A DNA stretch of 13,387 nt from Pseudomonadota bacterium (GTDB lineage: Bacteria > Pseudomonadota > Gammaproteobacteria > Steroidobacterales > Steroidobacteraceae). Where the stretch lies: contig JAKCEJ010000038.1 of NCBI GenBank assembly GCA_021838065.1, positions 1 to 13,387 on the forward strand, in the 5' to 3' direction. The notes beneath the pieces were generated by a model. The model was not told where the DNA came from. It did no database searches and saw nothing but the letters and a program-made list of their open reading frames with translations. Positions 1 to 6,220 of the stretch are shown here, piece after piece. Both the position numbers and the translations under genes were made by a program. The first letter of the stretch is position 1; each line of letters begins with the position of its first letter.

Positions 1-440
1 TGCGCCATCGAAAAGTGCGTCTTGTCGATCAGCCGGTGAAATTCTCCCTGCCCCAGGGTGAGCGTCTGCTGCGCATGAATTTCCTCCAGCACCGGAAACT
101 CCGAGGCCGGCAGCGTCGCGAGCGTGAAGCGGCTGCGGCCCGCGCGCACCGTCGCCTTCTCCCCTTCGGTCGTGAGGATGATCTCAACGCCTGATGGCAG
201 CGCGCGGAGAATATCGAGAAATTTCCGCCCCGGCACCGTGATGTCCCCGGCAGCCTCGACCTGAACAGCGCTCGTGGCCGCCAGTTCCACCTCGAGGTCG
301 GTTCCCGTCATGCCGAGACGTTTATCGCGCGCCGACAGCAGCACGTTAGCCAGTACCGGCATCGTCTGCCGCCGCTCCACCACACCGATCACGCTTTGCA
401 GGGGAGCGAGCAGCTCCTCGCGTTTCGCCATCAGCTTCAT
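1..440 (-). CDS. dnaN: DNA polymerase III beta subunit (sliding clamp), N-terminal part
   Basis: Encodes the ring-shaped clamp that tethers replicative DNA polymerase III to DNA. The reverse complement from the ATG at 440 reads without a stop to the window edge. It gives 146 codons, about 40% of the usual length of roughly 367 residues, so the C-terminal part of domain 2 and all of domain 3 lie outside. It starts MKLMAKREELLAPLQ, followed by TMPVLANVLL, TGTDLEVEL, VPGRKFLDI, GRSRFTLATLPASEFP and LIDKTHFSMA, all landmarks of DnaN domain 1 and the start of domain 2. A second in-frame ATG lies at 431. I prefer 440 because MKL matches the family N-terminus and purine-rich AGAAG lies about 9 nt upstream. 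It follows dnaA on the same strand, the usual dnaA-dnaN order, probably with recF and gyrB beyond the edge. The identification is certain and the exact start is likely. Confidence 0.96.
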   Translation of the reverse strand, partial: MKLMAKREELLAPLQSVIGVVERRQTMPVLANVLLSARDKRLGMTGTDLEVELAATSAVQVEAAGDITVPGRKFLDILRALPSGVEIILTTEGEKATVRAGRSRFTLATLPASEFPVLEEIHAQQTLTLGQGEFHRLIDKTHFSMA

Positions 441-494
441 AAGTCTTATCTTCTTCTCTTGGGATCTTTAAGAATTCAGATTGTAGTGATCATT
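441..494. other. AT-rich segment, candidate duplex-unwinding element
   Basis: By hand count 37 of 54 bases are A or T, in clearly GC-rich surroundings. The segment abuts the first DnaA-box-like sequence (500-508) and holds two GATC sites. The stretch starting at 463 (GATCTTTAAGAAT) begins like the E. coli oriC 13-mers, which start GATCT. It also contains the dnaN ribosome-binding region, so part of the AT bias may reflect that. Confidence 0.5.
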
Positions 495-499
495 GGGCC

Positions 500-659
500 T
501 GTGGATAGCGGTGATTTCGCCCGTGCCTGTGGCCAATCAATCGCTTGCGCGCCGCTCGCGCTCGCGCTTTACGGGGACTGCCTGGGTACGACCTGTGCAT
601 CCGCTGTGCGTAACTTTATCCCCATTGTCATGCACGGGTAATTCACAGGCTTGTGCACA
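500..659. other. Cluster of DnaA-box-like 9-mers
   Basis: Compared with TTATNCACA, one-mismatch sites are: 500-508 (minus, CTATCCACA), 605-613 (minus, TTACGCACA), 616-624 (plus, TTATCCCCA), 639-647 (plus, TAATTCACA) and 651-659 (plus, TTGTGCACA). Weaker two-mismatch sites are 528-536 (minus, TTGGCCACA) and 594-602 (minus, GGATGCACA). The sites switch from minus orientation on the dnaN side to plus orientation on the dnaA side. The last box runs up to the dnaA stop codon. Seven sites in 160 bp is far denser than elsewhere in the window by eye. Confidence 0.65.
535..547 (+). promoter_or_regulatory. Candidate IHF binding site inside oriC
   Basis: AATCAATCGCTTG fits the IHF consensus WATCAANNNNTTR at every defined position. 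It sits between the DnaA-box-like sites at 528 and 594, overlapping the former by two bases. In E. coli oriC an IHF site between DnaA boxes bends the DNA and assists DnaA loading. One consensus match could be chance, but its position is apt. Confidence 0.5.
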
Positions 660-2009
660 TCAGGCCGTGAGGGTTCTCAACAGGTTCGAGTAGTCCTCGC
701 TCATCCTGATGTCGATGTCCCGCAGCGCCTTGATCCGCTTACAGGCGTGCAGCACGGTGGTGTGGTCGCGGCCGCCGAACGCATCGCCGATTTCCGGCAG
801 GCTATGGCTGGTGAGTTCCTTGGCGAGCGCCATCGCCACCTGGCGGGGCCGCGCCACCGAGCGGCTGCGCCGCTTGGACAACAGATCCGCGACGCGCACT
901 TTGTAGTAGTCCGCGACCGTCTTTTGTATGTTCTCGATGGTCACGAGCTTGGCCTGCAGGGACAACAAGTCCTTCAGCGCCTCCTTGGTGAACTCGAGCG
1001 TGATCGGGCGGCCGGTGAAACGCGCATTGGCGATCACGCGGCGCAGCGCGCCCTCGAGCTCGCGCACGTTCGAGCGGATCCGCTTGGCGATGAAGAACGC
1101 GACCTCTTCGGGCAGCGGCATGCCGAACTGGCGCGACTTGCTGATCAGAATCGCCACGCAGGTCTCGAGCTCCGGCGGCTCGATCGCCACCGTTAGGCCC
1201 CACCCGAAACGCGACTTCAGACGCTCCTCGAGGCCCTGGACCTCCTTGGGGTAGCGGTCGCAGCTGAGGATGACCTGATGCTGGCCCTCGAGCAGCGCGT
1301 TGAAGGTATGGAAGAACTCCTCCTGCGAGCGGTCCTTGCCGGCGAAGAACTGGATGTCGTCGATGAGCAGCGCATCGAGCGAGCGGTATGCCGCCTTGAA
1401 CTCGTTCATCGAATTGTGCTGCAGCGCGCGCACCATATCGCTCACGAAGCGCTCGGAGTGCACGTACGCGATGCGCGCCTCCTCGTTCTGCTCGCGGATG
1501 TAATGCGCGATGGCGTGCATCAGGTGCGTCTTGCCGAGACCGACGCCACCGTAGAGGAACAGTGGGTTGTACGCCTTGCCGGGATTCTCCGCGACCTGCA
1601 GCGCGGCCGCTTTCGCCATCTGATTGCTCTTGCCCTCGACGAAGGTGGCAAAAGAGAAATCGGCATTGAGCCGGGCGCCGATCACCAGCCCCTCGGCGCG
1701 GCGCGGGCGCTTCAGCGCCTCGGGGACGGGCACGGCCGGCGGCGGCTCGGACGCCGGACTGCGCGAGCCGACCTCGACGGTCACGATGGGCACATCGCCG
1801 CTGCTCTTGTCGCGCAGCAGCTCACCGATTCGGGGCAGCAGCCGCTCGTTGATCCACTCGACCACGAAACGGTTCGGCGCGAGCAGCTTCAGCGCGCCGG
1901 CGCCCTCGAGCGCCTGCAGCGGCCGCACCCACGTATTGAACTGCTGTTCCGGGAGCTCGGCTTCCAGGGCACATACGCACCGAGCCCACAGCGACGCTTC
2001 CACGCGCAT
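660..2009 (-). CDS. dnaA: Chromosomal replication initiator protein DnaA
   Basis: Binds DnaA boxes at oriC, forms an ATP-dependent filament, melts the origin and helps load DnaB. At 449 residues it has normal length. Domain I (about 1-70) has ASLWARCV, QQFNTWVRPLQ and APNRFVVEWI. A Pro/Ala-rich linker follows (about 80-100). The AAA+ domain carries Walker A GGVGLGKT (154-161) and Walker B LLIDDIQFF (D217, D218). The C-terminal DNA-binding domain carries the DnaA signature GGRDHTTVLHACKRI (412-426). The start is uncertain. The ATG at 2009 has AGGGGG only 1 nt upstream, whereas GTG at 2003 (third codon) has 7-nt spacing and would place the conserved SLW tryptophan at residue 6. It diverges from rpmH and is followed by dnaN. 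Probably autoregulated by DnaA-ATP, but no clear DnaA box is visible in its upstream gap. Confidence 0.98.
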   Translation of the reverse strand: MRVEASLWARCVCALEAELPEQQFNTWVRPLQALEGAGALKLLAPNRFVVEWINERLLPRIGELLRDKSSGDVPIVTVEVGSRSPASEPPPAVPVPEALKRPRRAEGLVIGARLNADFSFATFVEGKSNQMAKAAALQVAENPGKAYNPLFLYGGVGLGKTHLMHAIAHYIREQNEEARIAYVHSERFVSDMVRALQHNSMNEFKAAYRSLDALLIDDIQFFAGKDRSQEEFFHTFNALLEGQHQVILSCDRYPKEVQGLEERLKSRFGWGLTVAIEPPELETCVAILISKSRQFGMPLPEEVAFFIAKRIRSNVRELEGALRRVIANARFTGRPITLEFTKEALKDLLSLQAKLVTIENIQKTVADYYKVRVADLLSKRRSRSVARPRQVAMALAKELTSHSLPEIGDAFGGRDHTTVLHACKRIKALRDIDIRMSEDYSNLLRTLTA

Positions 2010-2010
2010 T

Positions 2011-2016
2011 CCCCCT
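2011..2016 (-). promoter_or_regulatory. dnaA ribosome binding site, bears on start choice
   Basis: The minus strand reads AGGGGG, then A, then ATG at 2009. One nucleotide is too short a spacing for that ATG. The in-frame GTG at 2003 lies 7 nt from the purine run, an ordinary distance. This favours GTG initiation, as in E. coli dnaA, although the ATG remains possible. Confidence 0.5.
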
Positions 2017-2079
2017 GCTGATTCTAAGTGCCGCTACCGGCCATGTACGCTCCGGCGCTCGCGCGACGCGGCACGCAGG

Positions 2080-2137
2080 TTTTCGCGATCGCTCCCCTCT
2101 GGGTCCGGAGGCTTCGCCTTCCGAGCGATCGCGGAAA
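2080..2137. repeat. Large inverted repeat upstream of dnaA
   Basis: Arms TTTTCGCGATCGCTC (2080-2094) and GAGCGATCGCGGAAA (2123-2137) pair over 15 positions with a single T-G wobble. They are separated by 28 bp that contain a smaller hairpin (GGAGGC, TTC, GCCTTCC around 2107-2122). Each arm contains the 8-bp palindrome GCGATCGC and one GATC. On either strand the stem begins with T residues and ends with A residues, the opposite of a Rho-independent terminator. It lies 71 bp upstream of the dnaA start and would fold in the dnaA leader RNA if transcription starts beyond 2137. It could be a leader structure, a protein-binding palindrome or a REP-like element. Confidence 0.75.
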
Positions 2138-2254
2138 GATGCCGCTGCGGCGCGCCCGCAGAAAGTGCATCATGGACAAGTCCGGCTTCGTGGAAAAGGC
2201 TCGGCAGTCTATACCGATCGGACGCCCTGCTGAAGATTTTCGCGCGATAAAATA

Positions 2255-2283
2255 TTGACACCTTGGCGGTCAACGGCTTAGCC
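2255..2283 (+). promoter_or_regulatory. Candidate sigma-70 promoter for rpmH
   Basis: A perfect -35 TTGACA (2255-2260) is followed after 17 bp by TTAGCC (2278-2283), a weak -10. It directly follows an AT-rich stretch and would start transcription about 40 bp before the rpmH ATG. The rpmH-rnpA operon of gammaproteobacteria is normally driven from just upstream of rpmH. The -35 is convincing and the -10 is not. Confidence 0.5.
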
Positions 2284-2330
2284 TTGCCGCCCCTTTTTGG
2301 AACCCCTAACGGACCCCCTGGAGCCCTGGT

Positions 2331-2465
2331 ATGAAGCGTACCTATCAACCGAGCAAGCTGCGCCGTAAGCGCACGCACGGGTTCCGGGCACGCATGGCGA
2401 CCCAAAACGGCCGCAAGGTGCTGGCCCGGCGCCGTGCCAAGGGACGCAAGAAGCTGATCCCGTAG
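2331..2465 (+). CDS. rpmH: 50S ribosomal protein L34
   Basis: A very basic 44-residue protein of the large ribosomal subunit, at the family's usual length. It reads MKRTYQPSKLRRKRTHGF, then RMATQNGRKVLARRRAKGRK and ends KLIP, matching bacterial L34 almost throughout. GGAG at 2320-2323 lies 7 nt before the ATG. It is the first gene of the plus-strand cluster, diverges from dnaA and is followed 81 bp later by rnpA, the standard arrangement. Expression is probably coupled to ribosome synthesis through the promoter candidate just upstream. Confidence 0.98.
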   Translation: MKRTYQPSKLRRKRTHGFRARMATQNGRKVLARRRAKGRKKLIP

Positions 2466-2466
2466 A

Positions 2467-2524
2467 GCGGGAGGGCGCCCCGTCCGCAGCGCAGCTCCCG
2501 CCGGCGCGATCGTCAGCCGCTGCG
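2467..2524 (+). other. Overlapping stem-loops between rpmH and rnpA
   Basis: Stem A pairs GCGGGAG (2467-2473) with CTCCCGC (2495-2501), 7 bp with a 21-nt loop. Stem B pairs CGCAGCG (2485-2491), which lies in the loop of A, with CGCTGCG (2518-2524). The two could form an H-type pseudoknot or compete as alternative folds. The region begins just after the rpmH stop and ends about 10 nt before the rnpA Shine-Dalgarno. There is no U tract, so it is not a standard terminator. In E. coli this gap is known to limit readthrough into rnpA. Matches of 7 bp are not rare in GC-rich DNA. Confidence 0.4.
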
Positions 2525-2546
2525 CACGGTAAGCGAGGTGGCTCAC

Positions 2547-2921
2547 ATGCCTCGAGAGCGGCTGGCCTTTCCGGCGGCGAGGCGCCTGCGACATAAGGCG
2601 GAGTTCGACGCGGCGCGTGCGGGGGGCCGGCGCTTTGGCAACGGATTTTTCGCGGTGACAGTGATCAGCAACGACAAGACCGGTCCCCGTCTCGGCCTGG
2701 CGGTCGCGCTGCGCGTGGCCCGCACCGCGGTGGAGCGCAACCGCATCCGCCGCATCATCCGCGAGTCCTTTCGCCTGCATCAGCGGGCGCTGCCCGCGGT
2801 GGACATCGTCGTCAGCGCCCGCCCCAGGGCCCTTGGCACCCCGGGTGCGCAGCTGCACGGCAGCCTGCGGGCCCTGTGGAAAGAGGTAAGCGTGCGATGC
2901 GCGCACTCGCCATTGCCCTGA
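2547..2921 (+). CDS. rnpA: Ribonuclease P protein component
   Basis: The protein cofactor of RNase P, which assists the catalytic RNA in removing 5' leaders from pre-tRNAs. It has 124 residues from the ATG at 2547, normal for the family. It starts MPRERLAFPAARRLRHKAEF, where the family usually has an F-R-L motif. It carries the basic signature RTAVERNRIRRIIRESFR from about residue 59, with the RN and RE pairs that contact RNA, and ends near VDIVVSARP. GTG at 2538 is an alternative start, but it would overlap the GAGG at 2535-2538 that lies 8 nt before the ATG, so ATG is preferred. The last 25 bp overlap yidD. It is probably cotranscribed with rpmH. Confidence 0.95.
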   Translation: MPRERLAFPAARRLRHKAEFDAARAGGRRFGNGFFAVTVISNDKTGPRLGLAVALRVARTAVERNRIRRIIRESFRLHQRALPAVDIVVSARPRALGTPGAQLHGSLRALWKEVSVRCAHSPLP

Positions 2922-3142
2922 TCCGCCTTTATCAGTGGACGATCAGTCCCCTGCTCGGCCCGAACTGCCGATTCCATCCCTCCTGCTCCCAGTACGCGCT
3001 CGAGGCGATTGATCGCTTCGGCGTAGTGCGCGGCGGCTGGCTCGCGGTCAGACGCATCGGCCGCTGCCATCCCTGGCATCCCGGCGGCTACGACCCGGTG
3101 CCGGCTCACGGCTCGACCCGAATTGCTCACCGACATGACTAA
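2897..3142 (+). CDS. yidD: Membrane protein insertion efficiency factor YidD
   Basis: A small inner-membrane-associated protein of about 81 residues that assists YidC-dependent membrane insertion. From ATG 2897 it reads MRALAIALIRLYQWTISPLL, then GPNCRFHPSCSQYALEAI and CHPWHPGGYDPVP. The three conserved cysteines and the final HPGG motif define the family. The amphipathic N-terminal segment probably lies on the membrane. The frame is open upstream to GTG 2876, but the family N-terminus and the AGAGG about 10 nt before the ATG favour 2897. It overlaps the end of rnpA by 25 bp and the start of yidC by 8 bp, suggesting translational coupling. Confidence 0.95.
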   Translation: MRALAIALIRLYQWTISPLLGPNCRFHPSCSQYALEAIDRFGVVRGGWLAVRRIGRCHPWHPGGYDPVPAHGSTRIAHRHD

Positions 3143-4820
3143 TCAACTGCGTTATTTCCTCTGGCTCGGACTGCTGGTGCTGCTGTGGTTCAACTACACC
3201 ACGTGGACCGAGCATTTCGCCTCGGCGCCGACTCCGGCGGCGACGCAGGCGCCCGGTCCCGCGGCGGCCCCCAGCCTCTCGAACAATGTGCCGCAGACCG
3301 CGGCGCCCGCCGCTGCGAGCGTCCCCGCGTCGACGCGCGCTCCGGCGGCGGCGAAGGCCGTTGCCCCTCCGTCAGTGCCGGCGGCCTCGTCCGCACCGGT
3401 CATTCACGTGCGCACCGATGTCTATGACCTCGAGATCAGCACGCAGGGCGGCACGCTTGAGACGGTACAGCTGCTGAAATATGCCAAGGTCAAAGGCAAG
3501 CGCGCGCGCGTGGTGCTCGAGAATCCCGACCCCGCAACCGAATATCTCCTGCAGACGGGCCTGACCGGGCCGGCCGGCGGCGCCTATCCCACCCAGACGG
3601 CGCGCTTCAGCGCCGCGAGCGCCGAGTACCAGATGGGCCCCAGCGGAGTGCTGCGAGTGCCGCTCACGTGGCAGAGCGGCGGCGTCACGCTCACCAAGAC
3701 GTTCGTCTTCCACAAGGGCTCCTACCGCATCGGCCTCGAGTACGCGATCCGCAACGGCGGCACCGAGGCCTGGACGTTCTCCGAGTACGCGCAGCTGTTC
3801 CGCAACGACCCACGCACCAAGAGCAGCTACTTCGATCCTGCGAGCACCGCCTACCACGGCCCGGCTATGTGGAACGGGCACGAATACGTCGAGCTCGATC
3901 CGTCGAGCAGCGACTACCAGCACTACCAGCGTGTCGTCACGGACGGATGGATCGCCGTGCCGCAACATGACTTCGTCAGCGCCGTCGTGCCGCCGAAGGG
4001 CGCGCGCTATCGCTTCACCTCGCAGGTCTCGGGGACCGATTACCTGCTGGCGGCCCTCGGACCGACGCGGACCGTGCCGTCCGGCGGGACGCTCACGCTC
4101 GGGCAGACCCTGTTCGTCGGCCCCACGCTGCACGCACAGCTGGCCGCCACCGATCCGACTCTCACCTACGTCGAGAACTACGGCAAGCTCTCCTTCCTGG
4201 CGCGTCCGCTGTTCTGGCTGCTGCGCCAGGCGCACCGCCTGACCGGCAACTGGGGCGTGGCGATCATCCTGGTGACCGTGCTGCTGAAGCTCCTCTTCTA
4301 CCCGCTCTCGGAAGCGAGCGGCCGCTCCATGGCGAAGATGAAAGCGCTCGGGCCGCGCATCAAGAGCATCCAGGAGACCTACAAGGACGACAAGGAGAAG
4401 CTCGGCCGCGCGATGATGGAGATCTACAAGCGCGAGAAGGTCAACCCGGTCTCCGGGTGCCTGCCGATGATTCTGCAGTTCCCAGTGTTCATCGCGTTCT
4501 ACTGGGTGCTGCTCTACAGCGTCGAGCTGCGCCAAGCGCCGTTCGTGTTCTGGCTCCAGGACCTCTCCTCGCGTGATCCGTACTTCATCCTGCCGGCCAT
4601 CATGGCGCTCACCGGCTTCCTGCAGTTCAAACTCAATCCCGCCCCGCCGGATCCGATTCAGGCCAAGATGTTCATGTTCATGCCGATCGTCATGGCCGGC
4701 CTGTTCGCGTTCTTCCCCTCGGGCCTGGTGCTGTACTACGTCGTGAACAGCCTGCTGTCGATCGCGCAGCAGTGGAACATCAACCGCCGCATCGCCGCGG
4801 CGACGGGCCGGCGCAGCTAG
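3135..4820 (+). CDS. yidC: Membrane protein insertase YidC
   Basis: Inserts and folds inner-membrane proteins, alone or with SecYEG. It has 561 residues from ATG 3135, the size of gammaproteobacterial YidC (548 in E. coli). The first membrane segment is residues 5-22. An Ala/Pro-rich linker (about 30-95) leads to the large periplasmic domain (about 95-340), then five C-terminal membrane segments. Landmarks are NWGVAIILVTVLLK, YPLSEASGRSMAKMKAL, NPVSGCLPMILQFPVF, VELRQAPFVFWL, DPYFILP and FPSGLVLYYVVN. Lys385 occupies the position of the hydrophilic-groove arginine of E. coli (Arg366); lysine occurs there in other YidC proteins. TTG 3123 is possible but adds only four residues. The ATG overlaps the yidD stop, so translation is probably coupled to yidD. 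Confidence 0.97.
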   Translation: MTNQLRYFLWLGLLVLLWFNYTTWTEHFASAPTPAATQAPGPAAAPSLSNNVPQTAAPAAASVPASTRAPAAAKAVAPPSVPAASSAPVIHVRTDVYDLEISTQGGTLETVQLLKYAKVKGKRARVVLENPDPATEYLLQTGLTGPAGGAYPTQTARFSAASAEYQMGPSGVLRVPLTWQSGGVTLTKTFVFHKGSYRIGLEYAIRNGGTEAWTFSEYAQLFRNDPRTKSSYFDPASTAYHGPAMWNGHEYVELDPSSSDYQHYQRVVTDGWIAVPQHDFVSAVVPPKGARYRFTSQVSGTDYLLAALGPTRTVPSGGTLTLGQTLFVGPTLHAQLAATDPTLTYVENYGKLSFLARPLFWLLRQAHRLTGNWGVAIILVTVLLKLLFYPLSEASGRSMAKMKALGPRIKSIQETYKDDKEKLGRAMMEIYKREKVNPVSGCLPMILQFPVFIAFYWVLLYSVELRQAPFVFWLQDLSSRDPYFILPAIMALTGFLQFKLNPAPPDPIQAKMFMFMPIVMAGLFAFFPSGLVLYYVVNSLLSIAQQWNINRRIAAATGRRS

Positions 4821-4853
4821 AGGGCCGCCTCTTTCATCGCCCCGGGCCCGGGG
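4819..4853 (+). other. Stem-loop and 14-bp palindrome between yidC and mnmE
   Basis: AGAGG (4819-4823) pairs with CCTCT (4828-4832) around a GCCG loop and is followed by TT, a weak terminator-like element that overlaps the yidC stop. Just after it, CCCCGGGCCCGGGG (4840-4853) is a perfect 14-bp palindrome, ending 14 bp before the mnmE ATG. Either could dampen readthrough or structure the mnmE leader. Neither looks like a strong intrinsic terminator. Confidence 0.35.
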
Positions 4854-4867
4854 GTACCCTTGCGCGC

Positions 4868-6220
4868 ATGACGCGTGCGGATACGATCGTGGCGCCGGCA
4901 ACCGCGCCGGGACGCGGCGGCATCGGCATCGTGCGCGTGTCCGGACCGAAGGCCCCCGAGATCGCCGCAGTCCTGCTCGGCGAGCTCCCCGCAGCGCGCA
5001 CCGCGCGCTTCGCGCGCTTTCTGGACGCCCGCCGCGAACCCATCGACGCCGGCCTGGCGCTGTTCTTTCCCGGGCCGCATTCCTATACGGGCGAACACGT
5101 CCTCGAGCTGCACGGGCACGGCGGCCCGGCGGTGCTTGAGGCGGTGGTGGCGCGCGTCCTGGAAATCGGCGCCCGGCGGGCGCAGCCGGGGGAGTTCACG
5201 CTGCGCGCCTTCCTCAACGGCAAACTCGATCTGGCGCAGGCCGAGGCGATCGCCGATCTGATCGATGCCGGCTCGCGCGAAGCGGCGCGCGCCGCGATGC
5301 GCTCGCTGCAGGGTGAGTTTTCCGCCATGGTGCACGGACTGACCGAGGCGGTGATCGACGCGCGCGCGCACGTGGAGGCGGCCATCGATTTCCCGGAGGA
5401 GGAAATCGATTTTCTGGCCGACCGCCAGCTGCACGAGCGCTTCCGCTCGCTCGCCGATCATTTCGAGGGCGTCGAGCAGAGCGCGCGCCAGGGAGCGCTG
5501 CTGCGCGAGGGCATGACGGTCGTGATTGCGGGCCGCCCCAACGCCGGCAAGTCGAGCCTGCTCAATCGCCTGGCCGGCTACGAGGCGGCGATTGTCACGC
5601 CCGTCCCCGGCACGACGCGCGACATCGTGCGCGAGCGAATCGACATCGACGGCATGCCGCTGCACGTGCTCGATACCGCGGGTCTGCGCGACAGCGCGGA
5701 TGTGGTCGAAGCGGAAGGCATCCGCCGGGCGCATGAGCAGATGCGCCGCGCCGACCGGGTGCTGTTCGTGATCGATCTTGTCGCCGACCCGGACGCCGCC
5801 GCCTACGCGCAGGAGAGGGACCGCCTGCCGCACGACGTGCCGGTCACACTGGTGTTGAACAAGACCGATCTCGCCGCCGGCATCCCGCTTGCCGATACGG
5901 TCACCGGACCACCGCGCATCGCCGTGTCTGCGTTGAGCGGCGACGGGCTCGAGCGACTGCGCGCGCACCTGAAGGAGTGCATGGGTTTCACGACCGCCGA
6001 GGGTGGCACGGTCTCGGCCCGCCGCCGGCACCTCGAGGCGCTGCGGGGCGCGCGCGGCCACGTCGAGGCGGCCGAGCAGCGCCTGCGCGACAGCCGCGCC
6101 GGGGAGCTCGTCGCCGAGGAGTTGCGCGCCGCGCAGCAGGCGCTGAGTGAAATCACCGGCGAGTTCACCAGCGAGGACCTGCTCGGACGCATCTTCGGCA
6201 GCTTCTGCATCGGCAAGTGA
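4868..6220 (+). CDS. mnmE: tRNA uridine-5-carboxymethylaminomethyl modification GTPase MnmE
   Basis: With MnmG it installs the (carboxymethyl)aminomethyl group on C5 of the wobble uridine of certain tRNAs. It has 450 residues (454 in E. coli). The N-terminal folate-binding domain starts MTRADTIVAPATAPGRGGIG and contains SYTGEHVLELHGHGG and FLNGKLDLAQAEAI. A helical domain follows, with an inserted G domain: G1 GRPNAGKSS (222-230), G2 TTRD (249-252), G3 DTAG (269-272) and G4 NKTD (331-334). The C-terminus FCIGK has the conserved cysteine at 448. The frame is open upstream into yidC, but the DTIVA motif fixes the start at ATG 4868. No strong Shine-Dalgarno is visible. Last gene of the housekeeping run, ending 9 bp from the convergent rhamnosidase gene. 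Confidence 0.97.
   Translation: MTRADTIVAPATAPGRGGIGIVRVSGPKAPEIAAVLLGELPAARTARFARFLDARREPIDAGLALFFPGPHSYTGEHVLELHGHGGPAVLEAVVARVLEIGARRAQPGEFTLRAFLNGKLDLAQAEAIADLIDAGSREAARAAMRSLQGEFSAMVHGLTEAVIDARAHVEAAIDFPEEEIDFLADRQLHERFRSLADHFEGVEQSARQGALLREGMTVVIAGRPNAGKSSLLNRLAGYEAAIVTPVPGTTRDIVRERIDIDGMPLHVLDTAGLRDSADVVEAEGIRRAHEQMRRADRVLFVIDLVADPDAAAYAQERDRLPHDVPVTLVLNKTDLAAGIPLADTVTGPPRIAVSALSGDGLERLRAHLKECMGFTTAEGGTVSARRRHLEALRGARGHVEAAEQRLRDSRAGELVAEELRAAQQALSEITGEFTSEDLLGRIFGSFCIGK

Larger units (their letters stand above)
441..659. other. oriC: Candidate chromosomal replication origin (oriC) in the dnaA-dnaN gap
   Basis: This 219-bp gap between dnaA and dnaN has no plausible gene but carries the parts expected of an origin. 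There is an AT-rich flank beside dnaN (441-494), a series of 9-mers close to the DnaA box TTATNCACA (500-659), a perfect match to the IHF consensus (535-547), and GATC sites at 463 and 488. Origins in the dnaA-dnaN gap are known in several bacterial lineages, and some gammaproteobacteria such as pseudomonads have origin-like sequence on either side of dnaA. The dnaA-rpmH gap on the other side has no comparable boxes, which supports this placement. No box is a perfect TTATCCACA, so the call rests on clustering and position. Confidence 0.75.
2010..2330. other. Divergent dnaA-rpmH intergenic region
   Basis: This 321-bp non-coding gap must hold the promoters for minus-strand dnaA and plus-strand rpmH. 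From left to right I see the dnaA Shine-Dalgarno (2011-2016), a large inverted repeat (2080-2137), a possible minus-strand -10 TATAGA (2208-2213) with no good -35, an AT-rich patch (about 2237-2256) and an rpmH promoter candidate (2255-2283). I found no sequence within one mismatch of TTATNCACA, so I do not place oriC here. Open frames across the gap show no family resemblance and are probably spurious. Confidence 0.7.

Noticed and set aside
2080..2137. The dnaA-upstream inverted repeat as a Rho-independent terminator
   Set aside because: On both strands the T run precedes the stem and A residues follow it, the reverse of a terminator, and no upstream gene needs ending there.
2010..2330. Replication origin in the dnaA-rpmH gap
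   Set aside because: No 9-mer within one mismatch of TTATNCACA was found there, while the dnaA-dnaN gap has a cluster. The AT-rich patch near 2237-2256 is explained by the rpmH promoter. A secondary origin element cannot be fully excluded.
2034..2906. A 290-codon minus-strand open frame crossing rpmH, rnpA and the dnaA-rpmH gap
   Set aside because: It runs antisense to two certain genes and has no recognisable domain.
4287..4289. Lys385 of YidC in place of the groove arginine of E. coli
   Set aside because: Lysine at this place occurs in other gammaproteobacterial YidC proteins and keeps the positive charge, so it is not a defect.
4772..4867. Upstream extension of mnmE into yidC
   Set aside because: The in-frame extension is not MnmE-like. 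The family begins a few residues before DTIVA, which fixes the ATG at 4868.
3372..4901. Long antisense open frame across yidC; similar ones at 4817-6061 over mnmE and 12043-13158 over the propeller glycosidase gene
   Set aside because: Arg-, His- and Ala-rich low-complexity translations with no family resemblance, opposite well-identified genes.
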